This document shows, one piece after another, positions 51,413-60,311 of a DNA stretch of 64,000 bases. The stretch is from NCBI GenBank assembly GCA_965601475.1, contig OZ271832.1, positions 4,588,001 through 4,652,000 of the forward strand, given 5' to 3'. The notes beneath the pieces are model-generated. The model searched no databases. It worked only from the letters and a program-made list of their open reading frames with translations, and was not told where the DNA came from. Position numbers and translations under genes: made by a program. The stretch's first letter is position 1, and each line of letters begins with the position of its first letter. The stretch comes from JAWPMT01 sp965601475. Lineage in GTDB: Bacteria > Bacteroidota > Bacteroidia > Cytophagales > Cyclobacteriaceae.

Positions 51413-53068
51413 ATGAAAAAGAATTTAATATATATTCTATCTGGTATGCTGTTTACGGTGGTTTCCTGTACCTCAGAGGATGATCTGATCAGCGACCAGG
51501 AAGCAGCCAATCCAATACCGACACCTACACCGGTTACTGGCAGTGCGGGAAGTGCCGATTTCTCCAATTACGTTGCATTTGGAGCTTCCTTTGCTGCGGG
51601 AGTCATGGATGGCGCATTGTATAACGATGGCCAGCTTTACAGTTTTCCCAATCAATTGGCCGGTCAACTGATGATCGACGGTATCGGTGGAGGTTCTTTT
51701 GAACAACCTGATATCAATTCTGTACTTGGCTTCACAGGGATCGATGAGAATGGTACCATTTTCGGACGACTTACGCTTGATGCGGCGGGTCCTTCTATTT
51801 TCCCCGAACCAGGTGGTGATCTCATTTCTCCTTATACTGGAGATGTGACGATGTTGAACAACTTCGGTGTTGGTGGTATAGTTCTGGGTCAGGCGCTTAT
51901 TCCTGAAACTGGGGGTCCAGCTGTGGATGCCAATCCTGCGTACAATCCTTTCTACGAGCGGTTTGCTTCGAATCCCGGGACTTCAACCATATTGACTGAT
52001 GCGATTGCGACAAACCCGACATTCTTCACCAGCTCACTAGGGGGCAATGATTTTCTGGGTTACGCAGTCAGTGGTGGCACAGGCGCTGTACCCATTACAG
52101 ATGCTGCGGCATTTCAAGCACAGTATACTCAGCTTGTCCAAGCCATGGTAGGTACGGGAGCCAAGGGTGTCCTGATGAATTTGCCTCCCATTATCTTGTT
52201 GCCTTACTTCCAGGCGGTGGCGTGGAACGCCATTAATCTGGCTGGTACGGAAGCATCACTCCTGAATACCGGGCTGATTTCCGTGAACGAAGCCATCCGG
52301 GCAGCACAAGGTGCTGGATTCATCACTGATGCCGACAGCAGACTGATCAACTATGTGGATGGTCCCAATCCGGTACTGGTTGTGGATGAAGAACTGACGG
52401 ATCTGGGTCCGTTTTTTGACCAACTGTTGCTTGCTGGGGCTATTGATGCCGCCTCCCGAGCTGCGTTGGTGCCTTTTCAGCAATCTCGTCCTTTGGTAGA
52501 GGGAGAGTTGGTGCTCTTGCCGGGACTGGCGGAGCTCGGAGCTGACTTCGACGGAGATCCTAACACAACTGACCCTGTTGGGGTGGCGGTACCTTATGGC
52601 TTTGGCTTTGATGAGAATGGTGCACCAACAACGAACGGAGATAGCAAGTATCTGGATCTTGCAGAAGTGACGGAGATAGTGACAGCATCAGCAACCTTCA
52701 CTGCCATCATCGATGGTATTGTGGCGCAGACCAACGCTGCTGCAGGTGAAACAGTACTTGCGGTAGCTGATGTCTATCCGATATTTGCCGATGCCGCTGG
52801 TCTTGATGCTGCCACGGCCACGGCGCTTGCTTTCACACAGGCAGGTATTGATGCTGCGGATGGTGTCCAGGGCATTGAATTCAATGGCACGACGCTGGCT
52901 CCTGATTTCACGCCAAATGGTATTTTCTCTGTGGATGGCATTCATCCTAACCCTCGGGGCTATGGCCTGATTGCCAACGCATTTATCGAATCCATCAATG
53001 AGAACTTCGGTGCGAGCATTCCATCTATCGATGTGCTACCACTGAGAACGATCTATTTCGTGCTGTAG
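51413..53068 (+). CDS. SGNH/GDSL-type hydrolase lipoprotein
   Basis: A 551-residue lipoprotein (lipobox ending VVSC, Cys about 19). Block I appears as AFGASFAAG with S59, where GDSL is usual. Block III is SLGGNDFLGY and block V is VDGIHPNPRGYG (D508, H511). The hydrolase is widely split by insertions. Probably an outer-membrane esterase or lipase. Its gene follows the TonB receptor gene closely and shares its terminator. Confidence 0.8.
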   Translation: MKKNLIYILSGMLFTVVSCTSEDDLISDQEAANPIPTPTPVTGSAGSADFSNYVAFGASFAAGVMDGALYNDGQLYSFPNQLAGQLMIDGIGGGSFEQPDINSVLGFTGIDENGTIFGRLTLDAAGPSIFPEPGGDLISPYTGDVTMLNNFGVGGIVLGQALIPETGGPAVDANPAYNPFYERFASNPGTSTILTDAIATNPTFFTSSLGGNDFLGYAVSGGTGAVPITDAAAFQAQYTQLVQAMVGTGAKGVLMNLPPIILLPYFQAVAWNAINLAGTEASLLNTGLISVNEAIRAAQGAGFITDADSRLINYVDGPNPVLVVDEELTDLGPFFDQLLLAGAIDAASRAALVPFQQSRPLVEGELVLLPGLAELGADFDGDPNTTDPVGVAVPYGFGFDENGAPTTNGDSKYLDLAEVTEIVTASATFTAIIDGIVAQTNAAAGETVLAVADVYPIFADAAGLDAATATALAFTQAGIDAADGVQGIEFNGTTLAPDFTPNGIFSVDGIHPNPRGYGLIANAFIESINENFGASIPSIDVLPLRTIYFVL

Positions 53069-53090
53069 GTTTTCTAATGACATGACAAAG

Positions 53091-53118
53091 CCCCGGCTAT
53101 ATTTAGCCGGGGTTTTTT
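53091..53118 (+). terminator. rho-independent terminator after the hydrolase gene
   Basis: A 9-bp stem CCCCGGCTA / TAGCCGGGG with a TATT loop is followed by six T residues. Confidence 0.95.
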
Positions 53119-53131
53119 ATTTTTATGAGGA

Positions 53132-53977
53132 ATGGAGGAAGAAGAAAGAGAATTCAGGCTATTACCTAAACTGAGGACCCGCCTTTATGAGGTGGTCTTT
53201 GGCACAGAAACACAGGCAGGTAAGGCCTTCGACATTATCCTTTTGTATGCGATTGTACTGAGCATCATCCAGGTGATGATGGAAAGTGTTCCTTCTCTGA
53301 ATGCCAGGTATGACAGAATCTTTCAAGTCGCAGAATGGTCTTTCACGATTTTGTTTACCATAGAATATGCCCTTAGGCTATTTATCGAGAAAAAGCCATC
53401 CAGGTATGCCTTGAGCTTTTTTGGTATCATAGACTTGCTGGCGTTGCTGCCTACCTACCTCACCCTCTTTCTTACGGGAGGCAGCTATCTTGTCGTCATC
53501 AGGGCTATTAGGTTACTGCGGGTTTTTCGTATCCTCAAATTATCACGCTACCTGGGCGAGGCACAGCTGATTACTGGTGCACTTGTCGCCAGTCGATATA
53601 AGATTATGGTCTTTCTGGGGGCTGTATTCACCTTGGCCATTATCATGGGTACCCTCATGTATCTAATCGAGGGGGGACAAAATGGATTCGTAAGCATACC
53701 CAGAAGTATCTATTGGGCTATTGTCACGATTACCACCGTAGGCTATGGAGATATTTCACCTCAGACACCCGTAGGCCAGTTCCTGGCGAGTTTCATCATG
53801 TTGATGGGTTATGCCATCATTGCAGTGCCAACTGGTATCGTCACTGCTGAAATCACCGCTGCAGCGATAAGAGAGGATGCGCGGGCCGTTAGGCAGTGTC
53901 AATCCTGTGATCATGTCACCATTGACGAGAGCGCCCACTATTGCTCCAAGTGTGGCGAGAAACTTATCCCCTACTGA
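53132..53977 (+). CDS. voltage-gated-like potassium channel with zinc-ribbon tail
   Basis: A 281-residue six-helix ion channel. The S4-like helix VIRAIRLLRVFRILKLSRYL is rich in spaced arginines, and the selectivity filter is TTVGYGD (201-207), which selects K+. After S6 the protein ends in a cytoplasmic zinc ribbon with two CxxC pairs (CQSC...CSKC). The ribbon is unusual for this family and could sense metal or redox state. Confidence 0.85.
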   Translation: MEEEEREFRLLPKLRTRLYEVVFGTETQAGKAFDIILLYAIVLSIIQVMMESVPSLNARYDRIFQVAEWSFTILFTIEYALRLFIEKKPSRYALSFFGIIDLLALLPTYLTLFLTGGSYLVVIRAIRLLRVFRILKLSRYLGEAQLITGALVASRYKIMVFLGAVFTLAIIMGTLMYLIEGGQNGFVSIPRSIYWAIVTITTVGYGDISPQTPVGQFLASFIMLMGYAIIAVPTGIVTAEITAAAIREDARAVRQCQSCDHVTIDESAHYCSKCGEKLIPY

Positions 53978-54725
53978 ATCGATAGCCGATGGCAAATCTG
54001 AAGTTGGACGAGGTAAGCATACTGGCATTACCCTGATGGACCACCTGGGCGCCCAGGCCTAGCGAACCTTCCATTTGGTAGTAAAAGTTTCTTAGGTTGA
54101 CGGAGCCGCCGACGATTGCACCCCCACGGAAGTAGCTGCTGTTCTTTGCTTCCAGCGTCTGTTCAGGGCCTCCGAGAAAGATGAACTCATTGCCAAATGT
54201 TGATCCGATATTGACACTAGGGCCTGCATATACATCAAGCATGTTGTCCAGGTAGGGGAGTCTGAAGATGTAGGAAGCGTTCACAAGAAACTCATTTTCG
54301 ACGATGCAAAGGGTGACGGGAGTTGGGTACGTATTGCTCTGATCCTCTCGATGCACCACATCCAGCATGGCCTCCCGAGCAATGTTGGCACTTGCGCCGA
54401 CCCTTATTTCTTGCCTGGTATTGATGGTACCATCGGTATGGTATGGATTGAAAATGGCTTCGAAACCAATGTTGCCTCCTGAGATTGTCGTATAACCTTC
54501 CAGTTCTTCATAGTCTCTGAGGTCAAAGTTGTAATCCTGATTGGACTTGATCAGGCTCAGCAATCCCTCAGCTGAAAGGTCGCCGTAGTCGTCTACAAAT
54601 CCGCCGATGGAGCCCCGGATGGCGGTGAACTTAGACTTTGTCTTGGACAATGGGAATTGGGCCATGCTTTGAAAGCTGATGACTGCACAAAAAAGGATGA
54701 GAAGCGGTTTGAAGGAACATTTCAT
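53964..54725 (-). CDS. outer-membrane beta-barrel-like protein
   Basis: A 253-residue exported protein started at MKCSFKPLLILFCAVISFQSMAQ, with a clear signal peptide. The mature part is beta-rich with repeated amphipathic strands (GSIGGFVDDYGDLS, IRVGASANIA, GSTFGNEFIFLGG) and ends in FRFAIGYRFSRG, a typical outer-membrane C terminus. Family not recognised. The 3' end overlaps the channel gene by 14 bp. Confidence 0.65.
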   Translation of the reverse strand: MKCSFKPLLILFCAVISFQSMAQFPLSKTKSKFTAIRGSIGGFVDDYGDLSAEGLLSLIKSNQDYNFDLRDYEELEGYTTISGGNIGFEAIFNPYHTDGTINTRQEIRVGASANIAREAMLDVVHREDQSNTYPTPVTLCIVENEFLVNASYIFRLPYLDNMLDVYAGPSVNIGSTFGNEFIFLGGPEQTLEAKNSSYFRGGAIVGGSVNLRNFYYQMEGSLGLGAQVVHQGNASMLTSSNFRFAIGYRFSRG

Positions 54726-54769
54726 AGTGGTAGGTTTTGGGCCTTTCAAAACATATTTCATGCCAAAGA

Positions 54770-55327
54770 TCATATTCCCTCCTTGGAGATGCGTGAATGC
54801 CAGTCATTTAGCATCATGAGGGCAGCAGATCCATACCAGGGGTGCAATTCCATCTCAAGGCTACCGGCTTCGATAGCAGGGTCAGAAAAGGCAATACGTT
54901 CGGCCTCTTCGAGGGACTCTACGGCGAAAACGTAAATACCCCGTACATCGCCATCATCCATAAACGGACCAGCAAGTACCAGCTTACCTTCTTCCGCAAG
55001 CCGTGTGATGTTGTCCAGGTGGGCCCGTTGGAGGGCCTCAGCTTCTTCCGGTTCCATATCCCTGTTGGGACCTCTCTTCAGGTAGGCAAACACATATTGG
55101 CGCATGCCATACTCGTCAGCCCCCAGTTCATAGGCGAGTTCTTCGTTGTATCCTGAGGTGTTGACGGGTGTTGTGGCCTCAGTTGGGGCAGCACTGGAAG
55201 CCGGTTCGTTCGTCTCAGGTTCTGTTGCAGCTTCTTCAGTGGGAGCGGCATCGTTCGCCTGTTCTGTGTTAGTTTCGGTAGAGCAAGCCAAAAGTAGCAG
55301 GAGCATGAAGGCGGGTAGAAAGCGCAT
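54770..55327 (-). CDS. YciI-domain lipoprotein
   Basis: A 185-residue lipoprotein: signal with lipobox ending LLLLLAC, a long Thr/Glu/Pro/Ala-rich linker (about 18-60), and a C-terminal YciI-like domain (RQYVFAYLKRGPNRDMEPEEAEALQRAH, LVLAGPFMDDGDVRGIYVF, AERIAFSDPAIEAG). YciI-like domains are usually cytoplasmic, so an exported and lipidated form is unusual. Function unknown. Confidence 0.75.
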   Translation of the reverse strand: MRFLPAFMLLLLLACSTETNTEQANDAAPTEEAATEPETNEPASSAAPTEATTPVNTSGYNEELAYELGADEYGMRQYVFAYLKRGPNRDMEPEEAEALQRAHLDNITRLAEEGKLVLAGPFMDDGDVRGIYVFAVESLEEAERIAFSDPAIEAGSLEMELHPWYGSAALMMLNDWHSRISKEGI

Positions 55328-55353
55328 ATTGAAAAAGTTTTACTTAAAGATGC

Positions 55354-56259
55354 TTAAATCTTTCCATGGATGAAACCCTCTTCTTTGAATTTGGGGTGGG
55401 GGTATTGGTAGAAGCCTTCTCCAGTTTTGACACCTAGTTTGCCCTGATCGATGTATAGCTTGAGGAAATCAGCAAATCGCTGGCTGGCTTCGTCTTGCTT
55501 CACATGGGTGATGTGCCAGGCAGTATCCAGTCCCACCTCATCAAGAATTCCAAAGGGCCCCAGCGGCATTTTGAAATTACCCATCCAGGAGCGGTCAATA
55601 TCATGGATGCTGGCCACATCGAGTGTTGCAAGCTTTCCTGCAGCTCCTATCAAGGCTATCAGCATTGCATTGAATATATAGCCAGAATACTCCTTTTTGA
55701 CCAGCACGGGTGTCTGATTCAGTAGCTCACCCAATTGCATGAGTAAACCTGGGATCCAGGGAAGCGTACCCGGATGGGGCATCACATCTACGACATTGGC
55801 AAAAAAGACATCGTGAAAGTGGAAAGCGCAGAACCTTTCTGGAGCTCCGCTGGCCTCCGACATTTGTGAAGGCAGGAGGTAGGAGGTATTGGTAGTAAGT
55901 ATGGCGTGTGCGGGACACAATGGACCAAATTCGGACCAGACCTTTCTCTTTAGTTCAAGGTTTTCGGTTACCGACTCATTCACGAAGTCTACATCTTTCA
56001 CGGCTTCATCCCGATTGCTGGTCCAGGTGATTCCAGCCAATATGCCAGGTACAGCCTTTTCATCCAAAACACCCATCTTGACTTGCTTCTCCAATAATTT
56101 TTCCTGGATTTTCCTGGCCTTAGGGAAAGCCTCCTGATCAATGTCAAAAATGGTGGTGTTGAGACCGGATATCGCACACTGTAAACCCACTCTGAGTCCT
56201 AGCGTACCGCTGCCAAGAATGAGTATATTTTTGATGTCTTCGATTGTGCGTTGATTCAT
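55354..56259 (-). CDS. 3-hydroxyacyl-CoA dehydrogenase, NAD-binding
   Basis: A 301-residue dehydrogenase. The Rossmann motif LILGSGTLGLRVGLQCAISG and the acid at the end of strand 2 (IFDID) show NAD binding. The catalytic histidine is likely H147 in CAFHFHDV, where HFFNP is the usual form, and VKKEYSGYIFNAMLIALI and GPFGILDEVGLDTAWHI are conserved. Its start overlaps the APH kinase gene by 4 bp. It would oxidise a 3-hydroxyacyl-CoA. Confidence 0.85.
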   Translation of the reverse strand: MNQRTIEDIKNILILGSGTLGLRVGLQCAISGLNTTIFDIDQEAFPKARKIQEKLLEKQVKMGVLDEKAVPGILAGITWTSNRDEAVKDVDFVNESVTENLELKRKVWSEFGPLCPAHAILTTNTSYLLPSQMSEASGAPERFCAFHFHDVFFANVVDVMPHPGTLPWIPGLLMQLGELLNQTPVLVKKEYSGYIFNAMLIALIGAAGKLATLDVASIHDIDRSWMGNFKMPLGPFGILDEVGLDTAWHITHVKQDEASQRFADFLKLYIDQGKLGVKTGEGFYQYPHPKFKEEGFIHGKI

Positions 56260-57323
56260 TTGAAGTTACTTATACGATTGAATTTTATGGCCTTCGAGCA
56301 ATTCTCGCCACAGGCCTGGACCACGTAGAGCAATTGCGCAAATCGTGGATCCTTGGTCAGCCCCTGTTTGAAACGGGCATAAATCTGCTGTACGATTACG
56401 CCGATCTTGAAGCACCCAAAAACGTAATAGAACAGAATATTGTCGTGTCCCATTTTCCGGGAAGTCAGGTATTTCGTAGCAACTTCTTCTCTTGTCAGAT
56501 TGCCAGGTATCCAGGTGAGGTTGAAGGGCTTCAGCGCCGGCGGATCTGAGTCTTCACACCAGTATCCCAGGGTCGTTCCCAGGTCCATCAATGGGTCACC
56601 GACGGTAGCCATTTCCCAGTCCAGGATGGCGGTTATATCATCAAGCTTCTCGGGTCGAAGCACCAGGTTGTCGTATTTGTAGTCATTGTGTATAAATGAT
56701 GGCACATTGGGCTCAGGTATGTCATTCAGCCATTCCATGGCTTCATCCATACCGTAGATGGTATCCGTTTGGGCGTTGCGATATCTTTTGGACCAACCTT
56801 CAACCTGACGGCGTGTATATCCTTCTGGCTTGCCGAAGTCTGAAAGGTTATTTGCTTCCAAATCGAGGTTGTGAAGCTCTATCAGTTTTTCCACTGTACC
56901 TTCCGAAATTCCCCGCATGGCCGCTGAACTCAATTCAATTCCTTTTGGAACTGTGTTTCTGAGGATAACTCCGCTTACCCTTTCCATGAGATAGAAAGGA
57001 GCACCGATGATGGATTCATCTTCCTCGTAGAGAACCGGCGTGGGTACGCTGGGAAAGCAAGGCTTTAACAGGGACAGTACCTGAAATTCCCGCGACATAT
57101 CATGTGCCGATTTGATATTGGCTCCGAAAGGAGGTCTTCTCAGGACCCATTCCTGACTTCCAGCACTTACGAAGTAAGTAAGGTTGGAATACCCACTTGG
57201 GAACTGACTGATAGTGATCTCTTCGCTGATATTGAGTTTGGCCTTCAGAAAGTCCTGCAAGGCATCCGTATTCAATTCTTCACCTTTTCGGATTTCGGAA
57301 GGTTGATCCAGAGAATCATGCAT
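56256..57323 (-). CDS. APH-type phosphotransferase (LvaA/ACAD10-like)
   Basis: A 355-residue aminoglycoside-phosphotransferase-fold kinase. Catalytic loop FIHNDYKYDNLVL (H212, D214, N219) and metal-binding ILDWEMATVGDPLMDLG (D235) are intact. The N-terminal QFPSGYSNLTYFV and WVLRRPP form the nucleotide pocket. In ACAD10/ACAD11 and Pseudomonas LvaA this fold phosphorylates 4-hydroxyacyl-CoA. It overlaps the acyl-CoA dehydrogenase gene by 8 bp, which makes an antibiotic-resistance role unlikely. Confidence 0.85.
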   Translation of the reverse strand: MHDSLDQPSEIRKGEELNTDALQDFLKAKLNISEEITISQFPSGYSNLTYFVSAGSQEWVLRRPPFGANIKSAHDMSREFQVLSLLKPCFPSVPTPVLYEEDESIIGAPFYLMERVSGVILRNTVPKGIELSSAAMRGISEGTVEKLIELHNLDLEANNLSDFGKPEGYTRRQVEGWSKRYRNAQTDTIYGMDEAMEWLNDIPEPNVPSFIHNDYKYDNLVLRPEKLDDITAILDWEMATVGDPLMDLGTTLGYWCEDSDPPALKPFNLTWIPGNLTREEVATKYLTSRKMGHDNILFYYVFGCFKIGVIVQQIYARFKQGLTKDPRFAQLLYVVQACGENCSKAIKFNRISNFK

Positions 57324-58515
57324 GTCGATAGTCCTTTAGAATGGATCTTGCCAATGAAGATTTATGCACTTCATCAGGACCGTCATAAATTCTGGCTCCT
57401 CGTTCATGTCGGTACCACCATGCCAGGACGGTGTCGTCGGTGATACCCAATGCTCCGTGTGTTTGAATGGCACGGTCCAGTACGTTCATGAGTACCCCGG
57501 CGACGTAAAACTTAATTGTCGAAATGTCGAGCCTCGAAGCCCTTGTGCCTTGATCATCCAGTTTTTTAGCGGCGTGGAGGACCATGAATCTGGATGCATT
57601 GATTTCTGCCCGACTTTCCGCGATCCAGTTTTGTATGGTTTGCTTATCCCCGAGTACGGTTCCATCACCCATATCCCGGGACATCGCTCTTTCGCACATC
57701 AGGTGCAGTGCACGCTCACAAATCCCAATCCAGCGCATGCAGTGATGAATACGTCCTGGACCCAGTCTTTCCTGTGCCAGCATGAACCCAGCTCCCTCTT
57801 CACCAATCAAATGATCCTCCGGAACGATGCAATCATTGTATAGGATTTCTGCATGACTGTGGTATCCTTCACCAGCTTCACCCATGATGGGGATGTTTCT
57901 TACCAACTCAAAGCCGGGGTTGTCTGTAGGCACTACTATCATACTGGCCCGCTTGTGGGGTGTTTCGTTCTGGTTAGTGACGGCCATGACCACGGCAAAG
58001 GAGGCGCCGTCAGCGGCGGTGGTGAACCATTTGTGTCCATTGATCGTCCAGTTACCTCCCTGTAAGGTGGCGGTTGTGCCCATGTTCACCGGGTTGCTGC
58101 CGGCAAATTCAGGTTCGGTCATCGAGAAACAGCTACGTATTTCACCGCGGATAAGCGGTTCAAGGTAGCGCGCTTTCAGTGTCTTGGAAGCGTATTTTTC
58201 CATGAGTTCAATATTGCCAATGTCAGGTGCCTGGCAGTTGAATACATAATGACCAAATGGGGTTAGGGCCATGAGTTCACTCACCTGAGCAAAATCCATC
58301 ATGGACAATCCGAGTCCTCCCGCAGCCTCATCCAGGTAGGGCGTCCAAAGGCCACTTTCCCTAGCCAGACTCCTTTTCTCCTGCAAGGTCTTGTCGGCTT
58401 CATGGAAGGGAGCGCTCAGGAGTTGACCTTCGATGGGGATGAGTTCTTGATGCACGAACTCCCGGTACTTTCCATACACCTTCCGCAGCTTCTCCGATGC
58501 AAAGATTTCAATCAT
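57316..58515 (-). CDS. acyl-CoA dehydrogenase (ACAD10/11-like)
   Basis: A 399-residue FAD enzyme. FSMTEPEFAGSNPVNM is the FAD/substrate signature, TINGHKWFTTAADGASFAVVM follows, and the C-terminal YDGPDEVHKSSLA is the variant found in ACAD10/11-type proteins. It sits between the kinase and SDR genes. In LvaC-type enzymes the dehydrogenase acts on 4-phosphoacyl-CoA to remove the phosphate and give an enoyl-CoA. Confidence 0.9.
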   Translation of the reverse strand: MIEIFASEKLRKVYGKYREFVHQELIPIEGQLLSAPFHEADKTLQEKRSLARESGLWTPYLDEAAGGLGLSMMDFAQVSELMALTPFGHYVFNCQAPDIGNIELMEKYASKTLKARYLEPLIRGEIRSCFSMTEPEFAGSNPVNMGTTATLQGGNWTINGHKWFTTAADGASFAVVMAVTNQNETPHKRASMIVVPTDNPGFELVRNIPIMGEAGEGYHSHAEILYNDCIVPEDHLIGEEGAGFMLAQERLGPGRIHHCMRWIGICERALHLMCERAMSRDMGDGTVLGDKQTIQNWIAESRAEINASRFMVLHAAKKLDDQGTRASRLDISTIKFYVAGVLMNVLDRAIQTHGALGITDDTVLAWWYRHERGARIYDGPDEVHKSSLARSILKDYRHA

Positions 58516-58517
58516 AC

Positions 58518-59282
58518 CTATATCGTATATCCTCCGTCCGCAGTATAGACTCCTCCGGTAATGAATGCCGACGCTTCTGAAGCCAGGTACATGGCAAGGC
58601 CTGCCATATCCTCAGGCTGAGCCAGCATTTGCAACGCCTGTTTAGCCTGGACATGTTCCAGGATCTGCTTGTTCGAGGTTAGTGCCTCGCTGAACTTTGT
58701 CTCCACCAGACCGGGGCAAATGACATTGGCCCGGATGTCGTCTTTACCCCATTCGCGTGCCATGACCTTCGTGAGTGCAATCAATGCTGACTTGCTCACG
58801 CTGTAGAGCCCCAGACCGAATCCAGGCGTAATACCCTCAATGCTACTGATATTGATTACTGAGCCCTTCACTTCTTTTAAATGTGGGTAGGCGGCTTTGC
58901 AAAGTGCCCACGGACCTTTCACATTGACCGCCATGATCTTGTCAAATGCATTTTCATCTGCATCTTCCACTGATCCGAATATGGGGTTGGTAGCGGCATT
59001 GTTGACGAGAATATCGATTGAGCCATAGGCCTCTACCGTCTGGTCCACCAAAGGCTGGATCTGAGCCAGATCGCCCATATGGCAGGCAATACCCCTGGCC
59101 TGAATCCCTTCTTTTTTCAGGTCTTCAGCGACTTGCTGGCAAGCCTCTGCTTTGCGGCTGGAAATGATTACATTGGCACCTTGTTCGCCGAGTGCCCTGG
59201 CGATTGAAAGGCCAATGCCTTTGCTGGCGCCGGTGACGATGGCAGTTTTTCCCGAAAGGTCAAATTTTTGGGATATGGTCAT
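58518..59282 (-). CDS. SDR-family oxidoreductase
   Basis: A 254-residue classical short-chain dehydrogenase: TGASKGIGLSIARALG, LVNNAATNP, the catalytic serine in INISSIEG and the YSVSK pair. It is the first gene of the four-gene operon and starts 55 bp from the divergent quinone-oxidoreductase pseudogene. It parallels LvaD in the levulinate operon, where a short-chain dehydrogenase acts on the hydroxyacid branch, but the substrate here is inferred. Confidence 0.9.
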   Translation of the reverse strand: MTISQKFDLSGKTAIVTGASKGIGLSIARALGEQGANVIISSRKAEACQQVAEDLKKEGIQARGIACHMGDLAQIQPLVDQTVEAYGSIDILVNNAATNPIFGSVEDADENAFDKIMAVNVKGPWALCKAAYPHLKEVKGSVINISSIEGITPGFGLGLYSVSKSALIALTKVMAREWGKDDIRANVICPGLVETKFSEALTSNKQILEHVQAKQALQMLAQPEDMAGLAMYLASEASAFITGGVYTADGGYTI

Positions 59283-59337
59283 GTTGTTTGAAATTCAATT
59301 GAATCGGAAAATACCATAAGTTTATCAGAAAAAGATC

Positions 59338-60311
59338 ATGAAAAGCGCAGTTTTCGAAACGCTCGGCAAACCCTGGGAAGTATTGCAATTGCAGGATGTG
59401 CCAATGCCTGAACCTGGAGAGGGTGAAGTAAGGATCAAGGTGACCACCTGCAACATCAATCCTTCAGATATCATGTTTGTACAGGGTATGTATGGCATCC
59501 GTCCTGAGTTGCCTGGAGTAGGTGGTTTGAGGCTGCTGGTGTCATCGATGAGGTCGGTGGAGGGGCCAGCTTCGCGAAGGGTACACGTGTGATCTTTACG
59601 GCAGTTGGTGTTTGGCAGGAGTACGTGGTGGTGCCGGCGAAGACCGTCATTCCGACTCCTGAGAAAATGTCTGATGAGGTGGCGTGCCAGGCTTTTGTAA
59701 ACCCCTTCACGGCTTATGGTATGTTACAGGAGAGTGGCCTGCAGGCCGGTGACTGGCTGTTATTGACCGCCGGTGGAAGTGCTTTTGCCAAGTTCACCAT
59801 TCAATTGGCAGCGAAGAGAGGCATCAACACGATCTGCACGGTACGTCGTGATTTGCAGATCGAGGAGCTCAAGGATCTGGGTGCTACCGCCGTGGTGAAT
59901 ACCGAGGTAGATGGCTGGCAGAAGGAGGTCAAGCGCATGACGGACCGCAAGGGGGTAGACTATATCTTCGACGCTGTCGGGGGGGAGCTGGGGGCCCAGG
60001 TATTAGAATGTCTCGCCGCTCAGGGCACCATGCTGGTCTTCGGTCTACTTAGCTTACGACCTATTCCACTGAACAGCGGGCTGCTTATTTTCAAAGACCT
60101 GACGGTTAAAGGATTCTGGCTCTCTACCTGGATGGCCAACTTGTCAAAAGAAGAACGTGTGAAGGTGGCACATGAGGTCCTGGGAGGGCTAGCCACGGAT
60201 CAACTGAAGTCTGATCTGGAGAAGCGATATGCACTAGACGAGATCCGCGAGGCGACCCAGCATGCGGATACCCCTGGTAGAAAAGGGAAAATTATTGTGG
60301 ATTTGCGGTAG
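59338..60311 (+). pseudogene. quinone oxidoreductase (MDR/zinc-independent) gene with one-base frameshift
   Basis: Two overlapping frames together encode one medium-chain dehydrogenase-like protein. The first frame (59338-59592) is family-like until GVGG, then turns to nonsense. The second frame gives the expected FEAAGVIDEVGGGASFAKGTRVIF and continues normally to the end (PSTAY-like and GGSAFAKFTIQLAAK, DYIFDAVGGELGAQV). A missing T in the run at 59526-59528 explains it. Real decay and a sequencing error in a homopolymer cannot be told apart here. Confidence 0.75.
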
